Below, in pieces: positions 34,248 through 42,997 of a stretch of 64,000 nucleotides of DNA. This DNA is from Clostridiales bacterium 1_7_47FAA (lineage in GTDB: Bacteria; Bacillota; Clostridia; Lachnospirales; Lachnospiraceae), in assembly GCA_000155435.1 (NCBI GenBank), contig DS990262.1, positions 392,347 through 456,346 of the forward strand, written 5' to 3'. Both the position numbers and the translations under genes were made by a program. How positions within the stretch are numbered: the first letter of the stretch is position 1; every line of letters begins with the position of its first letter. The notes below the pieces were generated by a model, which saw only the letters and a list, made by a program, of their open reading frames with translations, made no database searches and was not told the origin of the DNA.

Positions 34248-35316
34248 TGACTCCCAGCGCCTCCTCATCTTCAGAAGCAGGCTTATTCATGATCTGGATC
34301 TCAAATGGCTCCACATGGATGCCAACCTGCTGGCCTACCGGGAACATGTCGGTGGAATGGACCAGCCACTCAAAGCCGTCCGGCGTGGTCACTTCCATCT
34401 CATAGTGGACACCCTTGAAGATTAAGTGGGTCACCACGCCCTGAAGCGTGCCGTCCTCGGGCTTTACAAGGTCAATGTCCTCGGGCCGGATGACAACGTC
34501 CACAGGTTTATTATTGCCAAAGCCCTTGTCAACGCATACGAACCTGGCGCCAAAAATTTCTACCAGCTCATCCCTTACCATGGTGCCGTGCACGATGTTG
34601 CTTTCGCCGATAAAGTCGGCTACAAAGGCATTTTCCGGCTCATTATAAATCTGTTCAGGGGAACCCATCTGCTGGATATAACCCTGGTTCATGACCACGA
34701 TGGTATCCGACATGGTCAGGGCCTCCTCCTGGTCATGGGTCACGTAAACAAATGTGATGCCCAGTTCGTTCTTAAGACGGATTAACTCGTACTGCATATC
34801 CTGGCGCAGCTTTAGGTCCAGGGCGCCCAGGGGTTCATCGAGCAAAAGCACCCTTGGCTCGTTCACGATGGCCCTTGCAATGGCAATCCGCTGCTGCTGG
34901 CCGCCGGACAGGGAATCCACGGTGCGCTTTTCATAGCCGGACAGATTCACCAGCTTCAGGGCGTATTTAATCTTGTCGTCAATATAGGCCTTGGACTTGT
35001 TCTTGATCTTCAGGCCGAAGGCAATGTTTTCCGCGATATTCATATGGGGAAACAATGCATATTTCTGGAATACAGTGTTAAGCTGGCGTTTGTTGGGGGG
35101 GATTTTTGTGATGTCCTGTCCTTCAAACATGACTTTTCCCGTGTCCTGTGTAGTAAAGCCGCCGAGGATACGCAGGGTAGTGGTCTTGCCGCAGCCGCTG
35201 GGGCCAAGCAGGGTGACGAAGCTGTTCTCCCGGATGGAAAGATTTAAGTCGTCCAGTACCAACTCACCGTCAAAACTTTTGGATATATGCTGTAAATCAA
35301 TCAATGGCTGGCTCAT
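34240..35316 (-). CDS. potA: Polyamine ABC transporter ATPase PotA
   Basis: The 358-residue ATPase has Walker [11 protein letters not shown]-loop [10 protein letters not shown], signature LSGGQQQR, Walker [13 protein letters not shown], switch His (YVTHDQEEA), and a C-terminal TOBE regulatory domain ([11 protein letters not shown] onward). The Q-loop wording with KYALFPHM and the TOBE domain are typical of the polyamine/iron/sugar CUT group, and the potBCD context fixes the assignment. It starts 33 bp after the XRE-cupin gene. Confidence 0.95.
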   Translation of the reverse strand: MSQPLIDLQHISKSFDGELVLDDLNLSIRENSFVTLLGPSGCGKTTTLRILGGFTTQDTGKVMFEGQDITKIPPNKRQLNTVFQKYALFPHMNIAENIAFGLKIKNKSKAYIDDKIKYALKLVNLSGYEKRTVDSLSGGQQQRIAIARAIVNEPRVLLLDEPLGALDLKLRQDMQYELIRLKNELGITFVYVTHDQEEALTMSDTIVVMNQGYIQQMGSPEQIYNEPENAFVADFIGESNIVHGTMVRDELVEIFGARFVCVDKGFGNNKPVDVVIRPEDIDLVKPEDGTLQGVVTHLIFKGVHYEMEVTTPDGFEWLVHSTDMFPVGQQVGIHVEPFEIQIMNKPASEDEEALGVNE

Positions 35317-35349
35317 GATGAATTCGTTCTCCTTTTATCGTAATAGTAA

Positions 35350-35883
35350 TCAGAAACTTGGCGGTGAGCTTACCCACAGCAGCAGCGCGCCGTTCTTGCT
35401 TGTAAGATAGTGCTTTTTATCTGAGGTGAAATAAAAAGATTCACCTTTTTTGGCCTTGTATGTCTTGGTGCCGATGTGGATGGAAATACTTCCCTGGAGC
35501 ACATAACCGAACTCCTCGCCTTCATGGGGATTGTCCGGGTAGGTGGAGCCGCCTGGCTTCAGCGTCAGCAGGATGGGTTCCATCATGTTTTTCTGTGCAT
35601 TGGGTATGATCCATTTGATTTCATTATTCAAGTCTGTGTCGATTTTCTCAAAATAATCCTGTTTTCCGAACACAATCTGTTCATCCGGGGTTTCAGTGAA
35701 GAAATCGCCGATGGTGGTGCCCAGGCACTGCAGGATATCCATCAGGGTGGCGATGGATGGGGAGGTCAGGTCACGTTCCAGCTGCGAGATGAAGCCCTTG
35801 GAAAGCTCTGCCCGGTCCGCCAGTTCCTCCTGGGTCAGGCCCTTGAGCACCCTCAATTCCTTTAATTTATTTCCGATATCCAT
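35350..35883 (-). CDS. XRE-family regulator with C-terminal cupin domain
   Basis: The 177-residue protein has an N-terminal HTH (LKELRVLKGLTQEELADRAE, SKGFISQLERD) and a small-molecule-binding cupin (HEGEEFGYVLQGSISIHIG, SFYFTSDKKHYL). This is the PuuR-like layout often found heading polyamine transporter operons, so it probably senses polyamines and controls potABCD and itself (inference). The start at 35883 follows AGGGAGG; the upstream ATG at 35937 lacks a ribosome site. Confidence 0.88.
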   Translation of the reverse strand: MDIGNKLKELRVLKGLTQEELADRAELSKGFISQLERDLTSPSIATLMDILQCLGTTIGDFFTETPDEQIVFGKQDYFEKIDTDLNNEIKWIIPNAQKNMMEPILLTLKPGGSTYPDNPHEGEEFGYVLQGSISIHIGTKTYKAKKGESFYFTSDKKHYLTSKNGALLLWVSSPPSF

Positions 35884-35958
35884 GGAAAACCTCCCTGTCT
35901 TAAAGAAGTATGCCCGTAAATTGCCGCCTGTGGGCATCCTTTAAATATATGAACAAAA

Positions 35959-36055
35959 AGTTTACAAATACTAACTGACTATAAAAATAAGCAAAAAGTT
36001 TAGTAATAATAAACAAGCGCGAATTTCATTATACATTAAATTAATGGTATGTCAA
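35959..36055 (-). promoter_or_regulatory. Promoter and two putative operators of the XRE-pot operon
   Basis: On the minus strand TTGACA (36050-36055) and TATAAT (36028-36033) are 16 bp apart. Downstream of the -10 lie two related 18-bp sites, 35997-36014 and 35959-35976, each beginning AGTTTA on the plus strand and ending TAAAC or TAACT, so each is an imperfect dyad. They are 38 bp apart and are good candidates for binding by the XRE protein. Confidence 0.6.
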
Positions 36056-36078
36056 TACCTTTTCGCAAAGTTATGGGC

Positions 36079-36128
36079 AACAAATTCACAAATATCTGGT
36101 TAACAAATTCACAAAATTATGTTATGAT
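36079..36128 (+). promoter_or_regulatory. Promoter of the lactonase-like gene with a 14-bp direct repeat
   Basis: TTAACA (36100-36105) and TATGAT (36123-36128) are 17 bp apart. AACAAATTCACAAA occurs twice, at 36079-36092 and 36102-36115, 23 bp apart, with the second copy covering the -35 box. A regulator binding one face of the helix is likely. Confidence 0.55.
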
Positions 36129-36174
36129 AATTTTAGTTTGAAAATGGACGCGAAACAGGGAGGTACAGACAGGT

Positions 36175-37233
36175 ATGAACGGCAAATATATGGCATATGT
36201 TGGATCCTATTCCTATACCGGAAAAGCTAAGGGAATCACGGTATATGATGTAGATGTGGAAAATGGTGTATTTAAGGAGCGTTGCGAGATGGAAGTGGAC
36301 AACTCCTCCTATGTGATTGCTTCCAGCGACGGCAAAACCCTGTATTCCATTGCGGATGAGGGCGTGGTATCTTTCCGCATCCTGCAGAACGGAAGCCTGG
36401 CCAGGTTAAACAGTTCACCCATACGCGGCATGAGGGGCTGTCATCTGTGTACGGACATGGAGGACAAGTACGTGTTCGTGTCCGGCTACCATGACGGCAA
36501 GACCACGGTCCTGAGCCTGAATCCGGACGGCTCCGTGGGCGAGATCGTGGACGAGGTATACCACAAGGGCTATGGCAGTGTGGCAGAGCGTAATTTCCGT
36601 TCCCATATAACCTGTACCAGAAGGATGCCTGACGGCAGATATGTGCTTTCCGTTGACAATGGAACGGACCAGGTAAAGGTATACCGGTTCAATGAGAAGG
36701 ATAAGAACCTGGTCCAGGTGGATGCAATCCACTGCGACCTGGAGTCTGCGCCAAGACATTTCCGCTACAGCTCGGACGGCCGTTTCATCTATCTGATGCA
36801 CGAACTTCAGAATGTGATTAATGTATATTCCTATGAAACCGGGGACAGGGCGCCGGTCATTGAAAAAATCCAGACCATCTCCACCACCGCAACCAGGAAC
36901 CCGGGCAACCTGACGGCCGCATGTGCCATGAGGCTGTCGCCAGATGAGAAGTATGTCTATTGCACCAATGCGGGCGAGAACACGGTAAGCATCTACAGCA
37001 GGGACGAAGAGTCAGGGCTTCTCACCATGATTTCCTGCCTGCCTGTAAGCGGTGAGTATCCCAAGGATGTGGCCATTTTCCCGGACAACAGGCATATTGC
37101 CTCCATCAACCATGACAGCGGAAGCATCAGCTTCTTCAAGGTGGATTATGAGAAAGGGCTTCTTGTGATGTGCGGGCGCAGCCTCCATGTGAACCAGCCC
37201 AACTGCTGTGCCATTGCCAGGATTGGAAGGTAG
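36175..37233 (+). CDS. Lactonase-family seven-bladed beta-propeller protein
   Basis: This 352-residue propeller of the 6-phosphogluconolactonase (YbhE/Pgl) fold family has repeats of the form GSYSYTGKAKGITVYDVD, VSFRILQNGSL, VYRFNEKDKNLVQV and YSRDEESGLL. Members hydrolyse 6-phosphogluconolactone or other sugar lactones, and many relatives have unknown substrates. There is no signal peptide. aroC follows after 6 bp and is probably co-transcribed, although the two have no known functional link. GGAGG precedes the start. Confidence 0.78.
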   Translation: MNGKYMAYVGSYSYTGKAKGITVYDVDVENGVFKERCEMEVDNSSYVIASSDGKTLYSIADEGVVSFRILQNGSLARLNSSPIRGMRGCHLCTDMEDKYVFVSGYHDGKTTVLSLNPDGSVGEIVDEVYHKGYGSVAERNFRSHITCTRRMPDGRYVLSVDNGTDQVKVYRFNEKDKNLVQVDAIHCDLESAPRHFRYSSDGRFIYLMHELQNVINVYSYETGDRAPVIEKIQTISTTATRNPGNLTAACAMRLSPDEKYVYCTNAGENTVSIYSRDEESGLLTMISCLPVSGEYPKDVAIFPDNRHIASINHDSGSISFFKVDYEKGLLVMCGRSLHVNQPNCCAIARIGR

Positions 37234-37239
37234 GCGCAT

Positions 37240-38370
37240 ATGGCGGGTTCGACATTTGGGACAATATTAAGGGCATCGGCCTGGGGGGAATCCCATGGCA
37301 AGGGAATCGGCGTGGTCGTGGACGGATGTCCGGCCGGCCTTCCCCTTGATGAGGCGGATATCCAGGCATATTTAAACAGAAGAAAACCAGGACAGAGCAA
37401 ATTCACCACGGCCCGGCAGGAAGGGGACGTGGTGGAAATCCTTTCAGGGGTATTTGAGGGCAGGACCACCGGTACGCCCATCGCCCTGGAGGTGCGCAAC
37501 ACGGACCAGCGTTCCCATGACTATGGGAATATCATGGATGTATACCGTCCGGGCCATGCGGATTATACCTTTGACGGGAAGTATGGGTTCCGGGATTACC
37601 GGGGAGGCGGCCGTTCATCGGGCCGCGAGACCACGGCGCGGGTGGCCGCGGGCGCCATTGCCTGTAAATTCCTCAGGACTCTGGGAATCACGGTGAGGGC
37701 GTATACAAGATCTGTCGGCAGTATTGAGATTGATTACGGTTCCTTCCGGATGGAGGAAATGTGGAATAACCGTCTCTACATGCCGGATGCAAAGGCGGCC
37801 CGTAAGGCGGAGGCTTATCTGGAGGAAATGATGGCAAGGAAGGATTCCTGCGGCGGCGTGGTGGAGTGTGTGATCCACGGCATGCCTGTGGGCGTCGGGG
37901 AGCCTGTGTTCGATAAGCTGGATGCCTGTCTGGCAAAAGCCATGCTGTCCATCGGCGCGGTGAAGGGCTTTGAGATCGGGGATGGCTTTGAGGCGTCCAG
38001 GTCCCTTGGCTCTGTCAACAATGACGGATTCAGGATGAGCGGGGAAACGGAAGATAAGGGCCTGCTTTTTACGGACAGGATAGTCAAATCCAGCAACCAT
38101 TCAGGCGGGACCCTGGGCGGAATCAGCGATGGAAGCGATATTGTGATGCGGGCGGCATTTAAACCCACCCCGTCCATTGCACAGGGCCAGCACACGGTCA
38201 CCAGGAATGGCCAGGAGACGGACATAGAGATTAAGGGACGCCACGATCCCATCATCGTGCCGAGGGCAGTGGTGGTGGTGGAGGCCATGGCCGCGCTGAC
38301 GGCGGCGGACCTGCTGCTGCAGTCCATGACATCCAGGCTGGACCGGATTCAGGAGTTCTTTGGAAGATAG
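37240..38370 (+). CDS. aroC: Chorismate synthase
   Basis: It makes chorismate from EPSP, the last common step of aromatic amino-acid synthesis, using reduced FMN. Family signatures are clear: GESHGKGIGVVVDGCPAG near the N-terminus, RSHDYGNIMDVYRPGHADY, YRGGGRSSGRETTARVAAGA, and GGTLGGISDGSDI near the C-terminus. At 376 residues it is normal. It is linked to the upstream lactonase-like gene, and no other shikimate gene lies nearby. Confidence 0.96.
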   Translation: MAGSTFGTILRASAWGESHGKGIGVVVDGCPAGLPLDEADIQAYLNRRKPGQSKFTTARQEGDVVEILSGVFEGRTTGTPIALEVRNTDQRSHDYGNIMDVYRPGHADYTFDGKYGFRDYRGGGRSSGRETTARVAAGAIACKFLRTLGITVRAYTRSVGSIEIDYGSFRMEEMWNNRLYMPDAKAARKAEAYLEEMMARKDSCGGVVECVIHGMPVGVGEPVFDKLDACLAKAMLSIGAVKGFEIGDGFEASRSLGSVNNDGFRMSGETEDKGLLFTDRIVKSSNHSGGTLGGISDGSDIVMRAAFKPTPSIAQGQHTVTRNGQETDIEIKGRHDPIIVPRAVVVVEAMAALTAADLLLQSMTSRLDRIQEFFGR

Positions 38371-38457
38371 ACGGCCTGCAAAGGGAATGGATTTATGAAC
38401 ACGTCCTGGGTGTATAAGATATATAAAATGATATTGGATTAAAGATAGGAGAGAATT

Positions 38458-38898
38458 ATGAAAATCGCAATTGGCAACGACCATACAGCAATTGAAATGA
38501 AGGAAATCATCAAGGAATTCGTGGAGGGTAAGGGATATGAGGTCATTGACCTGGGAACCAACTCCACCGAGAGCTGTGACTATCCTGTATACGGCGAGAA
38601 GGTAGGACGCGCGGTTGCCGGTGGGGAAGCTGACCTGGGTATCGCTATCTGCGGAACCGGTGTGGGGATCTCGCTGGCAGCCAACAAGGTAAAAGGAATC
38701 CGCGCATGTGTGTGCAGTGAACCGTATACGGCCAAGCTTTCCAGGATGCACAACAATTCCAATGTGCTGGCCTTTGGCGCCAGGGTGGTGGGAAGCGAAC
38801 TTGCCAAGATGATTACCGAGGCATGGCTGGACGCTGAATTTGAGGGCGGAAGACATGAGCGCAGGGTGAATATGATCATGGATATTGAGAATTCATAG
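38458..38898 (+). CDS. rpiB: Ribose-5-phosphate isomerase B
   Basis: It interconverts ribose-5-phosphate and ribulose-5-phosphate; the same fold includes LacA/LacB and allose-6-phosphate isomerases. Landmarks are MKIAIGNDHTAIEMK, DLGTNSTESCDYPVYG, the catalytic CGTGVGISLAANKVKGIRA with the active-site Cys, and HNNSNVLAFGARV. At 146 residues it is typical. A GGAGAG ribosome site and a strong terminator frame it as a single gene or the end of the aroC transcript. Confidence 0.9.
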   Translation: MKIAIGNDHTAIEMKEIIKEFVEGKGYEVIDLGTNSTESCDYPVYGEKVGRAVAGGEADLGIAICGTGVGISLAANKVKGIRACVCSEPYTAKLSRMHNNSNVLAFGARVVGSELAKMITEAWLDAEFEGGRHERRVNMIMDIENS

Positions 38899-38919
38899 GA
38901 TTTGTTTTGGGGAAGTGTG

Positions 38920-38952
38920 AAGTGGGGGCAGGAAAATGCCCCCACTTATTTT
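38920..38952. terminator. Bidirectional intrinsic terminator
   Basis: AAGTGGGGGCA (38920-38930) and TGCCCCCACTT (38937-38947) form a perfect 11-bp stem with a 6-nt loop, followed by ATTTTAT. It sits between rpiB and the convergent nhaC. Confidence 0.88.
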
Positions 38953-40378
38953 ATCTGGCTCTTTTTCTTATCCATAATGGATGATATTTAACTTCGTCAT
39001 CTTTATGTAAAAGGCCGATTCCAAGAAAAGCGTTAATCAGCGCGACAATCGGGCTTAAGATACACAGGAAGACGAATGGTATGAATTCCTGGACCGTAGT
39101 CCCCAGCAGTACTCCGTAGCCGATGACCCAGGCGCTCCAGGGGATGATTGCGGCAACCATGGTACCTACATCCTCCAGGGTACGTGACAGCACTGCCCGG
39201 TGGATATCCATCTCATCGCAGGCATCCTTAAATGCTACTGCAGTGATGGCAATCGATGGGTACTGGCCCCCGGTAAGGCAGAGGATAAGGGAAGAAATCA
39301 TGACGCCCACCAGAATACCGGCCGGGGTATGTACCTTTTTTGTGATGCCTTTTACCAGCACGGTAAGCACCTTCATTTCCGTAAAGAGACCGCTCAACAT
39401 GCCGCACACCAGCAGGATACCGACCAGTGAAAGCATGCTTACGAAACCGCCGCGGTTCACCAGGGTGTTTACCGCCTCAACACCTGTATCAACAGAGAAA
39501 CCGTTCATGATGAAGCCAAGGTTATCTACAAAGCTGAAGCCCTGTATGAACATGGACCAGAGAATGCCGGATCCAATGCCGATGCCGAAGGTGATGAATG
39601 CCGGGACTTTTTTGACCGAAAGCACCAGGACCAGGATTACAGGGAGCAGGTTCAGCACTGTAATATTAAAGTTGGATGACAGCCCGTTTGTCAGTTCACT
39701 GACTGCTGCGGTATCGATATTCCCGGAAGCACTCAGGCCAAGGAACCCATAGAGTACCAGGGAGATAAGTGTACATGGCACGGTGGTGTAAAACATGGAC
39801 GTGATATGTTCAAATACGGAAACCTCCGAGGCTGCCGCTGCCAGAAGTGTTGTGTCGGAAAGCGGACTCATTTTGTCACCGAAAAATGCGCCGGAGATAA
39901 CAGCGCCAGCGGCCATGGCAACCGGAATGCCAAGCCCCCCGGCCATTCCGCACAGGACAACCCCGATGGTGCTGATTGCGCCCCAGCTGGTACCGGCGCA
40001 GACTGCCATGAACGCCGGAAGGATAAAGCAGATTGGTAGGAACAGTTTCGGGTTGATGATCTGCAGGCCATAGTAAAGCATGGTAGGAATACAGCCGGAT
40101 GCCATCCATGACGCTACCATACAGCCTACCAGCATCATGATTACCGTTGACGTGGAAATCGTAGTGATACCGGATGCCATGGCCTTATCCATGGAGTCCC
40201 AGGAGTATCCCATGTACGCCCCATAAATAATCATCAGGAATACGGATGCCAGGATGGCAATCGCCACTTCGGCCCCTGCATAAATCAGGGCAATCAGGAG
40301 CACAATGGGGGCCAGGAATCCAAACAGCGCGCGGCCCATTGTCATTTCTTTCAGTTCAGAAGCTTTGTTCTTACTCAT
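38951..40378 (-). CDS. nhaC: Na+/H+ antiporter NhaC
   Basis: The 475-residue membrane transporter has about 11-12 helices and the NhaC signatures GTSWGAISTIGVVLCGMAGG and GAFFGDKMSPLSDTTLLAAA, then LTGGQYPSIAITAVAF in the second half. It exchanges Na+ for H+, and relatives (MleN) couple this to organic acids. It is third in a leftward operon after two PatB/MalY-type PLP enzymes, 25 bp from the last, so it may export their products or amines or serve pH/Na+ balance. Only weakly similar in layout to the NhaC-like gene at 24781. Confidence 0.88.
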   Translation of the reverse strand: MSKNKASELKEMTMGRALFGFLAPIVLLIALIYAGAEVAIAILASVFLMIIYGAYMGYSWDSMDKAMASGITTISTSTVIMMLVGCMVASWMASGCIPTMLYYGLQIINPKLFLPICFILPAFMAVCAGTSWGAISTIGVVLCGMAGGLGIPVAMAAGAVISGAFFGDKMSPLSDTTLLAAAASEVSVFEHITSMFYTTVPCTLISLVLYGFLGLSASGNIDTAAVSELTNGLSSNFNITVLNLLPVILVLVLSVKKVPAFITFGIGIGSGILWSMFIQGFSFVDNLGFIMNGFSVDTGVEAVNTLVNRGGFVSMLSLVGILLVCGMLSGLFTEMKVLTVLVKGITKKVHTPAGILVGVMISSLILCLTGGQYPSIAITAVAFKDACDEMDIHRAVLSRTLEDVGTMVAAIIPWSAWVIGYGVLLGTTVQEFIPFVFLCILSPIVALINAFLGIGLLHKDDEVKYHPLWIRKRAR

Positions 40379-40403
40379 AAACGTTCCCCTCTCATATTAG
40401 TTT

Positions 40404-41582
40404 TTATAGTTCCTCATCAAAAACCTTCTTGATTCTCCTAAGAGCTTCCTTCAGCATCTTATTTGTCACTGCATAGTTAATCCGGATGAAACCTTCCCCC
40501 TCCGGGCCAAAATTCCCTTCCCCGTCATCCAGATGGATATGTGCTTTTTCCATAAAGAACGCATCCAGTTTCCTGGTGCCGATACCGGCTTTCCTGCAGT
40601 CAATCCAGAGAAGGAAACTGCCCTCCGGTTTATAGGGGATGAGCGGAAGCCGGTTCTCTTTGATGAAATCCAATATCTCCTGCAGATTCCGCTCCAGGTA
40701 TTGGGTTAACTCCTGCATCCACTGATCCGCCCCGCCCTTCATGATTGAAGTGACTGCTGCAATGGCAAAGCTGTTCACCGCATAGCCGAATGAATAGGCG
40801 GTAATCTGACGCATCCAGGCCTTTTGCATTTCACTGTCTGCAATCGTAACAATTGCGTGGGGCAGGCTCATGATATTGTATCCTTTACTGAGGCTGACAA
40901 TCTGCACGCTGATTCCCTGCGCCTTTTCGTTGACAGCAAGGATTGGGATATGCTTATGGTCTTCATAGAGGATCAGCCCATGAACCTCATCCGAAACAAT
41001 TGTCACACCGTGTTCCCAACAAATCCCCACAAGCCTTTCAAGCTCCGCCCTTGTAAAGAACCTTCCGGTAGGATTATGGGGGTTTACCAGAAGGTAAACA
41101 GCAGGATGGAACTGCTTTATTTTCGCTTCAAAATCTTCAAAATCAATTTCATAATGTCCATTTACCGGCTTCAGGGCATTTGATACCAGCCGGCAGCCCG
41201 CTCCCTCGATTGCCCAGTGTATGGGCCTGAACAGGGGCGTCTGGACAATCACTGCGTCGCCTGGTTTTGCATATATGCCAAGGGCCATCCTCACCGCGCC
41301 AACCGTGCTTGGCACGTTGCTCAGCCATTCCTTTTTTACATCCAGGTGATAATTCCTTTGATACCAGCCAATGACGGCATTGTAATACTCTTCAGGGTGC
41401 TGCCTGTAGTTGTAACAGTTTTCCTCAGCAACCGGCAGCAGCGCCTCCCGCACACATGGCGCACATTCATAATCCAGGTCCGCGGTTCCCATGCCAATTA
41501 CGTCATCCGGCATGTCCGGCATGTCCCAGCGGTAGGAACCGTTTTTCCGGTGGTCCAACGTTGTATCAAAATTATATTTCAT
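40404..41582 (-). CDS. PatB/MalY-type PLP aminotransferase/C-S lyase (copy A)
   Basis: This is a fold-I PLP enzyme of the PatB/MalY group (cystathionine beta-lyase or related C-S lyase, sometimes aminotransferase). Landmarks are KYNFDTTLDHRKNGSYRWDMP, GMGTADLDYECAPCVREAL, LVNPHNPTGRFFTRAEL, SDEVHGLILYED, and the PLP lysine in SLSKGYNIMSLPHA. At 392 residues it is full length. It is 30 bp downstream of a second paralogue of exactly equal length and similar layout, and together with nhaC they form an operon. Confidence 0.88.
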   Translation of the reverse strand: MKYNFDTTLDHRKNGSYRWDMPDMPDDVIGMGTADLDYECAPCVREALLPVAEENCYNYRQHPEEYYNAVIGWYQRNYHLDVKKEWLSNVPSTVGAVRMALGIYAKPGDAVIVQTPLFRPIHWAIEGAGCRLVSNALKPVNGHYEIDFEDFEAKIKQFHPAVYLLVNPHNPTGRFFTRAELERLVGICWEHGVTIVSDEVHGLILYEDHKHIPILAVNEKAQGISVQIVSLSKGYNIMSLPHAIVTIADSEMQKAWMRQITAYSFGYAVNSFAIAAVTSIMKGGADQWMQELTQYLERNLQEILDFIKENRLPLIPYKPEGSFLLWIDCRKAGIGTRKLDAFFMEKAHIHLDDGEGNFGPEGEGFIRINYAVTNKMLKEALRRIKKVFDEEL

Positions 41583-41612
41583 TAAAACTCCCCTTCCTGT
41601 TATTTAGTTCAG

Positions 41613-42791
41613 TTATGAACGATGGTTTGCGCAAAAATGTTCCAGCCGTTTCAGGCCCGTCCTGAGATATTCCGGGGACGTGCCCAAATTCACACGTATG
41701 AATCCCTTTCCTCCTTTTCCGAATAGTTCTCCATTTTCCACAACCATATGTTCTTCCTCTTCAAGCTGATATGCAAGCTGCCGGCTCTCTAATTTCAGTC
41801 TTCGCATATCAATCCATGCAAAGTAAGTGGAGTCTGCTAAAACCACATCGGCCTCCGGTATATGGGCTGCACAATATTCTGAGACCATCCTGTGATTTTC
41901 GCTTATCAGGGACATCAATTGTTCTGTCCAGGTGCCGCAGGCCGTATATGCCGCAACCGTTGCAGCAATCCCCATTATATTAATTCCGTAATTTAAATCA
42001 CACTTAGCAAGGGAATCCTGATACAGTTCAAACATCTGCGGATTTTCGGTCACGACATATGCAAACCGCAATCCCGTGGTGTTATATGATTTACTTGTGG
42101 AATAAAGCGTCACCGTGCGGTAGGATATTTCCTTGGACAGGGACGCGATGGGGGTATAGCCTGTCCCTGGGAACAGCAGGTCGCAGTACACATCGTCCGA
42201 CATGATGAGGACATCATTTTTCAGGCACAGGTCTGCTATTTCCTCCAGCTCCCCCGCTGTCCAGGAACGGCCCACCGGGTTATGCGGATTACAGATCCAA
42301 AGCATCCGGACGCCGCTTTCGAGGCACGCCCTCAGGGCTTCGGGATCAATGTGATATTCATTATTTTCTAACTGTAATGGACATTCAATTACCTTGCGTC
42401 CATTCATTGTAATTATCTGCCTGAAGCAAAAATGTACCGGTGTCAGGATAACAATCTTATCGCCGGGGGACGTAAGGACATCCAGTGCGTTCCAGGCTGC
42501 CATATAGATTCCCACATTGACGGACACACACTTTTTAGCGTCAACCTTCCAGGAAGAAATCTCCATGAGATGTGCCTGTATGGCGTCATAGAATGTGTCC
42601 GGTATGTAGGGATAGCCCAGATGACCGTTGCGGGCAATTTCGCTGATTGAGTCCAGTATGGGCTGCGGGGACCTGAAATCCATATCTGCAGTCCCCAGGC
42701 TGATTAAATCATCGTAACCCGTGCGTTCTTTTTCATATTCCCATTTCATCCGGGGTAAAACTGTTTTTGAAATATCCGTTATTCCATCCAT
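41613..42791 (-). CDS. PatB/MalY-type PLP aminotransferase/C-S lyase (copy B)
   Basis: First gene of the leftward operon. It has the same family marks as copy A: KWEYEKERTGYDDLISLGTA, GTADMDFRSPQPI, ICNPHNPVGRSWTAGEL, MSDDVYCDLLFPG and the PLP lysine in STSKSYNTTGLRFA. At 392 residues it is full length. Divergence from copy A is large, so this is an old duplication or separate recruitment, and the two may handle different sulfur amino acids. It is divergent from a YheO-type regulator. Confidence 0.88.
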   Translation of the reverse strand: MDGITDISKTVLPRMKWEYEKERTGYDDLISLGTADMDFRSPQPILDSISEIARNGHLGYPYIPDTFYDAIQAHLMEISSWKVDAKKCVSVNVGIYMAAWNALDVLTSPGDKIVILTPVHFCFRQIITMNGRKVIECPLQLENNEYHIDPEALRACLESGVRMLWICNPHNPVGRSWTAGELEEIADLCLKNDVLIMSDDVYCDLLFPGTGYTPIASLSKEISYRTVTLYSTSKSYNTTGLRFAYVVTENPQMFELYQDSLAKCDLNYGINIMGIAATVAAYTACGTWTEQLMSLISENHRMVSEYCAAHIPEADVVLADSTYFAWIDMRRLKLESRQLAYQLEEEEHMVVENGELFGKGGKGFIRVNLGTSPEYLRTGLKRLEHFCANHRS

Positions 42792-42855
42792 TTACGTTTC
42801 CTCCAGAGAACATATAAGGATTGTTCCTAATGACCTTGACTGGTTTCCTACATGC

Positions 42856-42905
42856 AGTATAGCATATGAAATATATTAACGTCAATAGTATATTTTAACG
42901 TCAAT
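42856..42905 (-). promoter_or_regulatory. Promoter of the PatB-PatB-NhaC operon with direct repeats
   Basis: On the minus strand TTGACG (42880-42885) and TATACT (42856-42861) are 18 bp apart. The 11-bp sequence TTAACGTCAAT occurs at 42876-42886 and 42895-42905, 19 bp apart, with one copy covering the -35 box. The divergent YheO-type protein is the obvious candidate to bind. Confidence 0.6.
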
Positions 42906-42922
42906 GAATAAAATTAATTTCA

Positions 42923-42951
42923 TTGCAATTTATTTTATGAAATGATATAAT
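42923..42951 (+). promoter_or_regulatory. Promoter of the YheO-type regulator
   Basis: TTGCAA (42923-42928) and a perfect TATAAT (42946-42951) are 17 bp apart. The direct repeats described for the opposite promoter lie just upstream, so both directions could be controlled from them. Confidence 0.65.
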
Positions 42952-42997
42952 AAAAAAAACTCTGAGTCAACAGAGTGTTTTTGAGGTGGTGGATAGA

